This document shows positions 23,201-35,400 of a DNA stretch of 64,000 nt, in pieces (positions within the stretch are counted from its first letter, which is position 1; every line of letters starts with the position of its first letter). This DNA comes from Henricia sp. BOLD:AAB3569 (taxonomy: Eukaryota; Echinodermata; Asteroidea; Spinulosida; Echinasteridae), in the NCBI GenBank assembly GCA_037783545.1, contig JBBELK010000836.1, positions 62,001 through 126,000 of the forward strand, read 5' to 3'. The notes beneath the pieces were generated by a model, which saw nothing but the letters and a program-made list of their open reading frames with translations, was not told the DNA's origin and did not search any database. Both the position numbers and the translations under genes were made by a program.

Positions 23201-26200
23201 GCGAGTATTAGCGACGCCTGTAAGATAGTTCTTGAGGTTAATGGTGCATTGCACTGAACACGAATCAATAGGATAGTAGAGCACCGAAACGTTTCCTTGA
23301 AAAACTCTTGAAATCGTCAAGTGGTAAGAAAGAGATTGCGTCTAAACTCGGCCCACGCGTGGCGCCGAGCCTGATGTTAACCATGCACCGTCACATCAGA
23401 ATTACTAGCACGGTATATTAATCAGCGGGTATTCTATACGTAATCTTTAAGGAGTATCTATCATATTTTTTCCAAAACAAAATGTAGGCCTAGCTGTTAC
23501 TTTTCTCCCAAAACTTTTAAAGATTAGGTATAGTTGAAGGAGCCGTACTTTCCACACCGTGTTCACCTTTGTGTTCCGACTTATGAGAACAGACATGCAG
23601 ACAGTGTCATACCAGAATATAGCGGCTTGGATTAGATATTTAAAGACCCAATATATACATAAGAAATACATAAGAAACATTTTTAAAGGATTCCTGGAAT
23701 AAGGGCATATAACACATCTAAAGAAGAAGGATCACGGTAAATGAGTCTGCAGAAATTTTAGCTGGGCTGCATATGCGTCAATAGTTCAGAAAAGCTGTTA
23801 ATCCCGAGACAGTCTCGGGATTAACCGGTCTCTTTTATGTTCTCATTCCCAGGTCAGTGGGATTGTTACGACCCGGGGAGGCGTGAGTACGATGGCACGG
23901 TATCTACAGCGTGTCTTAGCAGCACGAATGGAGAGGAGTGCGTGGAGTGTCTGCCGTGGGGGACCGTCATGGATCAAGTGGACAGTCTCGGGATTAACCG
24001 GTCTCTGGGTAAGTAAAAATCATCGATAAAAATTAACAAGAAACATCTCAGAATGTGAATCACAAAATATCAGAATACCGCTGCATCTTCGTCTAGTTAT
24101 ACCACCCGTGCTGATACTGTACATTTGAAATAAATAATAAGATATACGCGCCTTCATAAAGAACATTATGTAGCCTACATTCTATGACAAAGTAAAGTTA
24201 TTTTGTATGCACAAATTAACGATTGAAATCATTGAATCGAACAACATCTCAAAAATGTTAGTCGAAAAAAATGTACTGACCAATACATACAAGTATACTG
24301 ACCAATCAAAAACGTATTTTTGTAATTGTACCTAGGCCTATGCACTTTTAAAACGACTAGGCGATTTAGAACCAGTCGAAGGCATTATGGAAACCACAGT
24401 TTATTGAAGACTTTACTCCGAGAAGATGAATTCTGAAGACGCATATCAAAGCAGGTTCACGACCGATGTGAACTGAATCTTGAATCTGAAATGAATCCTG
24501 CTATTGCCGTCGACGATCGGCAAGAGACGATCGGCAAGAGACGATCGGCAAGAGACGATCGGCAATGTCCAGCGGAAACGGGAATGAGGTCACCCGCTCA
24601 AAACACCTGGTGGTCATGTGGTCCTAAAGGGACGCCTCTAATCGCCATTATACGCAATGACAATTTGTCAAATTCTTACGGCTTCTCTCGTCTATCTTTT
24701 ATTTCAATTTCGTGAGTTTCTGCATGAAACCCCGACAATAATTGTCTGATTCCATTAGCTAATTACAAATGTCATATACTGTAGAAGTATTTACGCGTTG
24801 GCGGCGGCTTACCAAGAGCGATTAATGTATTTAAAACATCGCGCCGATTTTTGACTTTGTGTCTCCAAAAAGGCGTAGCGGGCAGAGATGAACTACATGA
24901 TGTTTAAATTATGACAAGCTAAGACAGGACGTGCGTTTGTTTGTCCTGCGACACATGACCAAAGCAATATGTCACGTGACGACTTCAACAAGTAAACTTG
25001 CTAAAACTGGACCAATCAATCAATAATTTTTATAACAGCTCACAAGATTTTCCATAATATCCTCTGTGTAATTGCTTTTCTCTCGACTCATACACGGTGG
25101 TGCATCTCTACCTGTAAACGGTGTCTCAACACGTTGTGGATGTAGTTTTGTGTTACATGTCCCCAGAGGCAGTCTGCATGACTCAAAAACTCTCCATTGG
25201 CCCCATTTTCCGGAGGTATATACTCTAAAGCCACCTATAAAAGCAAGGAGATGGTTTTACGGGTCTCGGAATGTTTTCAAAACCTGCGAGATTAAATATT
25301 GTTTATTTGTCCTCAAAACCTATTTTCCAGCGCCTCACTTCCGTTTTTCTGGGGAGTAAACTTTCCCGAGCCGACGTGGGTGGCTAATCGCGAATAGAGC
25401 ACCCAATTTTGCGATATGCCTTGTCGAAACAATGATTGTCCTCCCTTTGTCCATGTTACATTCATCAAGATTAAATGCAGCGCATTGTCAACGTGTCCCA
25501 TCGGGCGCCCCTGACCATGATTTACTCTCGTCATAACACCCTATATACGCAAGGCAATCATCTCAACTCATTGTACATATACTGTCATTATTGCCGGATT
25601 GTGATCCCAACAAAGCCAATCCCCAGTGGGAATAAAAATAATCCACACAGCGCTAGATAATCAAAGAGTGTATCATGTCTAGAAGGAAAGGCGAAGAACT
25701 CGCATGCAAGATAAATAATCTTTTTCTAGAATGAAATGTCCACATGCAGGCAATCTTCAGTCATCAAGTGTTGTTGTACCTCTTGCCTCATTAACAATTC
25801 ATGGAGCAGGTTGGAAATTTAACACCTGCGTTTTGTTACCGTGAAGTATCTGGGTTTCCCCGCCTTATAACCTCCCCGTTTAAACGGAAACAGGCAGTTT
25901 GTGAGAGGATGATACGGTTTTAGCAATTTTCAACAGGTATATACATTCGTAAACAGAAGGTTTAAATCAATTGAAGACACCGGGGGTTCTAGACTATTCA
26001 AGGTGTCCCATTCAACGGGTGATATTTGCATCAAGTCACATAAAATATAAAAACAGGTTTCAATGGTCATGTAAAAACCATGGAGTTAGCAATATCTGTT
26101 GGTGTTTAAGTCAATTGAAAAAGGTTTTGTTTTTAACGCCAATCGACAAAATTCAAATATTACAAATATTACATCACGCATCTTTTCATTTGCAAATTTG

Positions 26201-29200
26201 CAAATCATAAAATAAACCACTGAGACCCTTGGTTATTATTCGAGGACATTTGAAATTCTCATTGTACCATCTGTGATGACAAATTGGCGCATTCTGTGAA
26301 GGTTAATTACAGCGCGCGAACAACAATCAAATTAGGAACACAAAATGCATTTATCGACATTACAAGACATCTGAAGTTGGTCCGTTCATGGAAATAAAGC
26401 ATCGAACGCAATTTCTAATCTCATAACTTTCCTTCCTATAATCTAAAACAATCAAATTGTCCAATGACCTTCCCTGTACGTTTTTAACCAATTGATAAAA
26501 CTATAACATCACGATCTGAAGACGATCACATCGAACTATCTTACACAAAATCCATCTCCTTCGACAGACAGAATGGTTTCCGTTTTCAAGAAACCGTGAA
26601 ATCTATGCACGTTATTTGTCACTGACAATCATGACATGACCTCCAAAGTAAATTATCAGGTGATGCAAGCTGTTCTCCGTTTACCATCTTATGGTGCCAT
26701 TTGGGCAAGAACCAACATGGGAATATTTGAGTCAGACACGGCACTGTTAACCCCTCTTAGACGCACTGTAACATGAGGAGGTTTGGGAAATTTGAGTGGC
26801 TATAAAATTCGTTTTTAAAATTTTAAAACCGTCTTGGATCGTTGTAATTCCATGTTTCATACCACTTGCATTCCAACTTTGAATATTAGGTTTCCACTGC
26901 AGAAGTTCATGTTTCATAATTTTCTATTCGATTCCAGTTCTCGACATTAAGGACAAGAACTACTGTCGATTTTTAAATGTCGATGAAACTGACACGGCAC
27001 CAAAATGCTTCTTCAACTCAACTCTGCACAACAGTCCTGTAACGCGAACTTGCGATATACCACCGTGTGATGGTGAGTAGTCAAGTCTTGTGTCAGATAT
27101 CGCGCAAGGTCCGGTCATTATGCTGACATTATAATACCCGTCATAGCAGAGTTTACATAAAACCAATCAGCCTACGTAGTCATCTGACCTTTTTTGCTAA
27201 GCGCCAACCTCTCTATACAAGGTCCTGATACAAATTCAGATGAGCTTATTTCAAACCGAAACCATTTGCAATGACGCCAAAGAAATACCGTATCCCATTT
27301 TCTGTGGCAGTGACAAACAAGCTGAAAATTGATACATTATACCGGGGATGTTTTGTGCCATATGCTCGCAAGTAGCTGAAGTATCGATTCGGTTTCTGGC
27401 CATGATGGGTTATAGCATTTGTGTCCTTGAGCAAGCCAATTTACCACATCTGAGAAATGTTGGGCAGTGGCATTTGGTTGCCATTTAGCAGGCTACAGCT
27501 ATATATTGATGCTATATTCACATCGTAGAGATACTCGTGTCAATGTGAAAGGGGTGGTACTTGACATTGATACTATTACCTTAAGCGGTCCATCGGTTCT
27601 GCACTATGCTTGGCTCTGTAATTACAAAAATAGCTTTGCCATCCTATTTCACAAAACCTAAGACTATGACGATCTGTCAACTATATCAAAGGTCCTCATG
27701 ATTTGTTTCAGCTCACGCCGGCTGTATGAAACTCGGAAACAGCGGAAGTTACCACGATGCAGCCATGTACACAGGGAGTGGGTTCCAGTGTTTGCGATGG
27801 GATGATATGATCGACCAGCCCGTCAACCCGAGGACATTCCCGCACGCAGGTGCCTTCATTCAATCGTCTCCTTGTTCTCGCTAGTTATAACATTGCAAAT
27901 TACATTGCCATTTACAACCCATCTCACGTCCATGACCGCTGGCTAACAAGTATCGTATCAGGTTACATCGCACATTCACGTCCCTGTCACATATTATCTA
28001 CTAGCTCGTGACTTGATTCAAAACTAGGGCTACCTTTATTTGGAATGACATTAAATCACTGATTTTATACTGATTTGTATTAGTCTCAGAAGTGACACAT
28101 TTGCCACCGAATTCGTCAGTTGTTTTGTTGTTATTCTCACCAGTTTCATTTCTTTGCACTATTAGGTGTTTTGAACGAAATATCTGGCATTATGGTGCTT
28201 AATCACCATTGAAATGAAACGACCAAACATGGGATTAGAAAAAAACGTACGGTCCTACTCATTGGGATTCGAACCCGAGACCTCTGACTCTAGATGGGGT
28301 AGATGTGTTATTAGCTGTTTTTGCTACCGCTGCTGCTGCTGCTGCCGCCAGTACTTCTGCTATTATATCGTTTTAATCCTTTTCTCACATTTTATTTGGC
28401 AGATCTCACTAAGAACTATTGTCGGAATCCTAACAATAGGACAGGGCCATGGTGCTACTATCGCGACCAGAATAATGACACCACCTGGGATTACTGCAGT
28501 ATTCCATTCTGTAAGTTTAAATCTAAACTTCGGCATTATTCTGTCAAATTTGTTCCGACAGAAGATCTGTTTTTCTAATAAATGTCTCTGCAAGAATGAG
28601 CACAGAACAAATACGTGAAATGATACAGCAGGCATATTACTTATGAATCCAGAAATTGGTTATTATATATAGCGCACATTTCAAATGGATATGTTCACGT
28701 GGGATGCACATTATAAAGGGTTTTACATTGCATGAAGCTGTCCAGTGGCGGATCTAGCCTCATTAAAATACAGGAATATAAAGGAAAAGCGGGGCTACAG
28801 CCCCCTGAAATCCATTATATTCCTGTATTTTAATAGGGCTGGATCCGCCACTGGTTTCTTCCACCGAAAAATCGAGATACACAGGTGGGTGGTTGCTTTG
28901 ACAAAAGAGGTAAGACTTGGTGGAAAGGTCACAGATGTTTAGGACTATAAGGAATCCCCAAGATGCATCTTGGAATATTTGTGGAACAAATTCCTAGGTA
29001 CCTGATAATGGCAATATTACAATCAGACAATAATTGACAACAGAGCGGCAACGATAAAAGAGACTAAAGATTGCAAATCTCCATGCGGTGTCTTTGGGGA
29101 ATTAGTGCGGTATAAAGTGCCGAGTACTTTCAGCGTTTTGAAGCCAGGGATCTTGTAATTGATGTTGGCGGTAATGGATCAAGTAAAATGGAACTAATTT

Positions 29201-29450
29201 GGTTTATATCATCATAAAGTACAGCTGACATAGCAAGACTGTGGGACTCTGCATACACTAACAAAACACCCTATATCGTTGACTGCACATGGTTAACTGT
29301 ATATATGCATTTTTTAAAATAATAAATGCATCGGCTAATGGCTACGTTCAAAAATTAGCTCAGGGTATCAAGATCATAATGATTGACCGAGCCGGCAATA
29401 ATATATTGCTGCTTATGCTGCCGGGGGTGAGAGGGGGAGGGGGAGGGGGA

Positions 29451-29482
<32 letters not shown>

Positions 29483-32400
29483 GAGATGCCATCTTGACGC
29501 TTTCTGCATAAGGATAAAAGCGCCGTAATTATAGCAAAGAAAGGATGGTGAAGATCGAGCAAGATAATTTATGTTGGCATTCACCTAAGATACTTAATGG
29601 AAGATGCTTACTTTTCAGGAGATGAGCATATTAATCTTAAGTTGATTCATACATTCCCATACAATTAAAAGATGAATACATCCTGTATCAAAGCTCCGCG
29701 GTGGATTGCAATATAACTGTCTTACATGTCGTGTATCATAACTTAATTTATATAGTGTACCGATTTTTTGTGTCCCAAGACAAAATAAATCTATGATGTC
29801 TTATGAAGACGTCTTAAGAGTAAAGACGTCCTTTATTGCAATCCACCCCAAAGCATTGATTGTTAAAAAGCTCATCATTATTCACGACAAGTTTAAAATT
29901 GTGGCCGCCACACTAATTTCTCAATAACGAGGAAAATGGGCCCACACTGTGCATGCACCTTTAATCCACCGAAATGCACTTCCGCGCAGATGGGGAACGT
30001 GGGACTTTTTGTCAACGATGGCTACCCCTAAAATGGACAGCTGCTCAAATCTAAATATTCATAACGGGCGGATAAGCATGCATGTCTGAAAAATGCGCGC
30101 GGAAAAAAAAGCGATCGTGTAAGTTAGGCCCGCTTCAAACGTCGCGCTTATGCCGTGTCGAATTAAATTCGACACGGCACAAGCACGACGTTTGAAGCCA
30201 TTTGGCTCGGCAAAATGAATTCGACACGGCAGAAAAAAATTAGCTCGACAGGGTCTGCCGTGCTAACTCAATTTAATGCGGCACTAGTACGGCTTGACTT
30301 CAAACGTCGTGCTTCTGCCGTGTCGAATTTAATTCCAGTTCGAAGTTGGTCCGCAATTTTGTTCACAACTAGGAATGCGCATGCTCGCAGCGCGTATGTG
30401 AGTAAAGAAATAACCAACAAACAAGTGCTTAAAAATAATAAATATGGCGACGTACAATGGACAGAATGGAAAACACACGTGCACAACGTCCATGACGTGC
30501 ACAATACTCATCCGCCATGTTGGATGTATTTGTATTTAAGCTCGACTGGGAGTTTGCAATTAAGTTCGACGTCTGAAGCCACTGCTGTGCTAACGTCGTG
30601 CCGATGTCGCGTCGTGCCAAGTTGAATTTATTTCGACACGGCATAAGCGCGACGTTTGAATTTCCTAACCACGGTTGAAAAATTAAAATAAAGGCCATAG
30701 CAACAGAATTGTCTTTAGTTCGACCTCTCAGTTGGTGTGTTGTGGCGAAGTAGACCATGACACGAAAATAAATAATTGAGAATAAAATACATTTCTAATT
30801 TATGAACAAGATGCATTTTAGACAAGAGAATGTCGCCACTAAACAACGTCAATTTCTCAGCAAATACAGTGTTTTTTCAGATACACGACGTGCTTTAAAT
30901 TGTTAATTAAAAAACTCGTACATATGTTAATGGACAGGGTAAGAACCTACGACATCCTTTGCAGGAATAAAAAATAAGATGTTAAATTTTCCAATCTACT
31001 TTTTTCATTAAAATGACAGGTCACCCAATTGATGCCCCAAACCTAGTGCCCATGGAGGCCTATAAATGTCTGTGTTTGTGTAACTGTTGACATTAACATA
31101 ACACTCATTCCTCCAAGATGGCCGCTGCAGGGCATGATGCCTAAACCATTTGGCGTTTCTTTGTAACAGGTAACTCGGACAGTTTGTCCCACTTCAATCG
31201 CACCGTAGCAGCAACTATCGATCTGAGTCTGGGCCTCCTCGGCCGGCAACCCTCTATCAGCAATGCCGAGGACTGCGCCCGTCAGTGCCTCGATGAAACC
31301 GATTTCACCTGTCGCTCCTTTATATTTAACGAGGTAAATGTCACATTTTGCAGTATCTCCGCGCTCTGCCTTACAGCTCTGCAAACATTACAGGTGCATT
31401 TTTGTTTGATCACGAATTTTAAACAGTGCTTATCGTTTAGACAGAATGGGGCTAGGAAGTGAAACAGAGTGGACGAAGCAAACAAATCTGAACCTTGCCC
31501 AATCTGAGAAAAGTACAAACAAAATTCTCTGAGAAATCTGTGATACTTAATTTATATATAGCGATGCCAAGTTGGTCTCAAACTGGTGTAGAGCAAGATG
31601 TGATTTAGTAAGACAGTTGCGGTTGGTATTTTATACTTCAATTCCTCGTAATATTATCTAATGGTAGATCTTGCTTTAGATCTTTTAAAAGATTCACCAA
31701 AAACCATAGCTTGATGAAGATTTGCCATTTTGAAAGCAGTGACGAACTGCCCAGTGATCACCTTAATGACGTGATGAACATAAAGTTCGTCGTGAACATA
31801 TCAATCGAAAGAACGGAAACTTAATATACACTGGACGGTTGTAGTAATTACATTTTACCATTGCACCACCGTGATGGAAAAGGAAAACTTGCCAAACTCG
31901 CTACTGAACGAAGAAAAGTAAACGAACAGATCGTAAACAAGGTACAGTGACAAGAGCTGTCAGAAAACCTACTTACGGGGGCTGTGTATATAAGGATAAC
32001 GCCAACGAGGTTACTTACGATTCAAGGAAAATGTCTCAAGCGTGGCTCAAATTGGAGCCACGGCCAAGGTTACTGCTTATCCATCAATATAACCACCTGA
32101 TTCGTACAGCGGCCTTTAGCTTTGGGGAAGGCTTTTAGTTTCTTGATATCAAACGATGGAGAGAGGGAGATGGAACGCTGATCGGGAGATTTGGGAAATA
32201 ATGGAGGGACAATGGCGAAAATGCGTCAAAAACAGCTCGCTTAATTCCAGGGCAAAATCTCAGTATAGTAGGCCAACAACAAATCTTCAAATAATAGCCT
32301 AATATTTTACATTTGTATCTATTCCCCATGCAAGAGTGAGCAACTGGCGAGACTTATCTCACCACTTATCGTCTGGGCTCAAAGCTTAAAGCTTGTAAAG

Positions 32401-35400
32401 CTAAGAAAACGTCCTCAGTCCCTTTTTCTACTAAAATGCATGGAAATTCGTTGGTAAGAAATGGATATAAACGGGGTCGAAGTCCAAAAATAAGTTCATG
32501 TCGTCTTTAAAATCAAAACTCCTTCCCCAAGCGAGCGGCTTGTACTTAACGCTGCGGTAGAAGATTAAAGAGTCATCCCTTGAGAAATGTCTTACAATAC
32601 CCCAGGCCCAAATTGTTTAAACATTCATTAACTCTCAAGGACTTCCATCTGCGGTCCTCATCATGTAAGCATCTCGTTCACGGAATTCATTCGAAGTCTG
32701 AAACAAAATCCCCGAATCTTCCATTTTCAGGCTTAGATTTCGCTTCCAATTTCCGGGCCCCAACAATCGATTTCACGATTATCCACCCGCTTCTAAATAT
32801 TCCCTTATTCCATCGGGGCCCGAGGTCTCCTTTTTAATCTGGCAAAATTCCCAATAATTATTTTCTTCACATGTAATTTCACCTCATCTCCCGATTTCTT
32901 TCGGAGAGTTTTAAATCAAAATTATGATCATTTTGAAATTGCATTAGATGGTTGAAAATCCCCCGAGGGATCGCTCCCGGGAATATTGCGACATGGTCTG
33001 TTTTGAAGTGGTTTGCACTTTACCGCACATTGGACTGCTTTAAATAACCGCGACCTATAGCACAAGTGTATTGCGGCTTGAATTTCTCCAAGGAGCTAAC
33101 GCTATAGCGTCTCGTGAATCTCAAGATTATTGAGAGCCCTAAAAATGAGGTCGCAACCCGGAAAACGATGACGTGGTTCCGAAAAAGATTAAGTTGTATC
33201 TTATGGATCGAGCATCGTTTCCGGAGAATACAACGAGATAACCGGGTACGGTGGGGATTGAAAATGGTTTTGGGGCCGGTGGTATATGGTGGAGATATGG
33301 TTGAAATGGGATATTTGAGTAAATTAGTTTTCACAAAGACGTACCTCGATGGCTGGCATATATAAAATATAAAACTGATCCTTGCAACATTTTTGTGTCA
33401 CTGTGTGAAAGTTTCCCAGGTCGCATATTATATTCGGTTTCCTTCAGATTTTCCTGAGATAATTGCTTTTTAAAATATCTCATGTATATGGCCTACCTCA
33501 ATATTTTCTGTTGTGCCTTAAAAACAAAAGAACAAGCAATGTAGCTCTGAGGCATTTAATTACTATTAGTAGAATTTACTTGATTTCACCAAATTAACAC
33601 CTTTCTTTTACTTTTTGTTGGATATTTTTTGAAATGTGCAACAAAAAATCACGAGTTATACATAAAACAAATTTAAATGGAGCTTATCTGTTTTTGCAAA
33701 TGAACTCTTCATTTGTATAAATTCATTTGTATAATTTTTTTATTTTTTTGCTAAACAGATTCAGAAACACGTCCACCACCCGGAAGGCCACTGCTATCTC
33801 ACCAATCTCAGCGTGTTCATGCTGGAGTTGTACCCAGAGCATAAAAACTCCAAACATTACGACCTCTTCACAAGACTCGACACAGGTAATTCTACCTCGA
33901 TTTAACTCGTCTTAACGAACCTCAAAATGGCACCATGTAACATAATAAACCCTCACCAAGCGTAAGCCATAAACAATTACAACCACGGCTAAACATCCCT
34001 TTAGTAACATGTACATTTGTTGAAAGGGACTTCTTTTTCTGTCCAAATTCTTGTGACTGAAGGGGACATACTTCTAACTTGTGGTCATTGTCTTGTCCGA
34101 CAATGCACAAATCAGCAATGGCAGAAGTAATATGTTTGTTTGTTATTTCTTTCCTCCAGTCTGTGACGCATATAAAGAAGACAGCTATCCAGGTAGGACG
34201 CATTGTTAAGTGGCTTTATGTATTAATTAATTATATTAATGCAAATCACTGTTTATATGAATAATAATTAATAATGTTCACTCATATTTCACAGCAGGTC
34301 CGATACCAGAGTTACACCAATTATAGAGCATGGCATGGCAGTTCGGCAGAACGGTCCAAACTGTTCACTCGTTATCTCGATCAGTTATTCCAGCACTAGA
34401 ATAGATTGTACAATGTAGGCTGACCAATACTCATTCCATAAAGCTATTCTGAACAACTTTTTATCTTTCCTAATGAACGTCACAGCATCTTGCCCTTTAC
34501 CACTGAGCATCGGCAACAGTAACATCGCCCAGATCCACGCCTCCTCGTACCTGGATGCAGACCACACCCCTAGCCACGCCCACATCGGTAACGACTCCTC
34601 CTGGCAGCCCCACCCTGCAGATGCCGATCCCTTTATGCTGATTAACTTCACGGAGCGAGTGCTGATCACGGGTTTGTTAGTCCAGGGTGGAGGGCTAGAA
34701 CACCGCTGGCTTAAAACCTTCAAGCTTCGCTTTGGTAACGACCTAAGTGTCTTCTGGAATTACGAACGCTACTTGCGACTGGAAATTAAGCCTATAGTGA
34801 GTGGCTAGACACTACAAAGTTAGATTTTAAAACCAAAGAACTCTTAATGGTGCTATGCCGATATGGGCGCCGCCATTTTGGCTTCACGCTATGGGTGCAT
34901 ACGGATTGAATTTGTTTTATCGAAAATGCTCTCTTTAAGGCTGTATAATGATGCGGGTTGTTACAGAATGCGAGTTCGAGGAAGGACGGCCCAAGACAAA
35001 TCTGTCCTTAAGCAAAGTGCTTTACCATACTCGAACCTTCCTTATGGCAGTCGGCCAGTTTCCGGAGGAACCCCTATCTTCCATACAAGCACCCCAAGCT
35101 GAAGTCATCATCAGTAGTACCACATACATGTACATCTTACATTATGTTACTATAATACACGCAGTACTCATATCTTACACAAACCCCTCTTACGCTCCCA
35201 TTTGTACTTCTTAGATAATCAAAGCCAACGGTGAACCCCATTGCGTGAAGTCGATCTACCTAGACCCACCGATCAAGGCTCGCTACCTAGAGATCAACCC
35301 GCTAGATTGGTACGGAGGCATCGCTCTACGGATCGAGGTGCTTGGATGCCGGGATAACGGTACGCATAGATACCCTACTAACATCGTATACAGAGTTATA

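Larger units (their letters stand above)
11244..23852. other. Receptor intron 1 (12.6 kb), repeat-rich
   Basis: The intron links the signal peptide exon to the first kringle exon with GTAACT and TTCCCAG borders. It contains a tRNA-like SINE (11457-11526), a MITE (11858-12007), a composite inverted-repeat element (13261-14310), another inverted repeat (17323-17786), TTAA-flanked palindromes (13478-13616, 19005-19142), the 76-bp array and a GGCGGATCC MITE. No exon-like frame was recognised in it. Long first introns often hold enhancers, but none is identifiable here. Confidence 0.6.

Noticed and set aside
28265-28310. B-box-like GGATTCGAACCC on the - strand side near kringle exon 5
   Set aside because: A matching A-box and cloverleaf could not be drawn, so neither a tRNA nor a defined SINE can be claimed.
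29289-29584. Glycine- or proline-rich open frames
   Set aside because: They are produced by the G30 tract and have no other support.
34297-34480. Possible extra exon after a CACAGCAG acceptor
   Set aside because: In the required phase it meets a TAG stop within ten codons, while joining exon 34160-34192 directly to 34486 keeps the frame.
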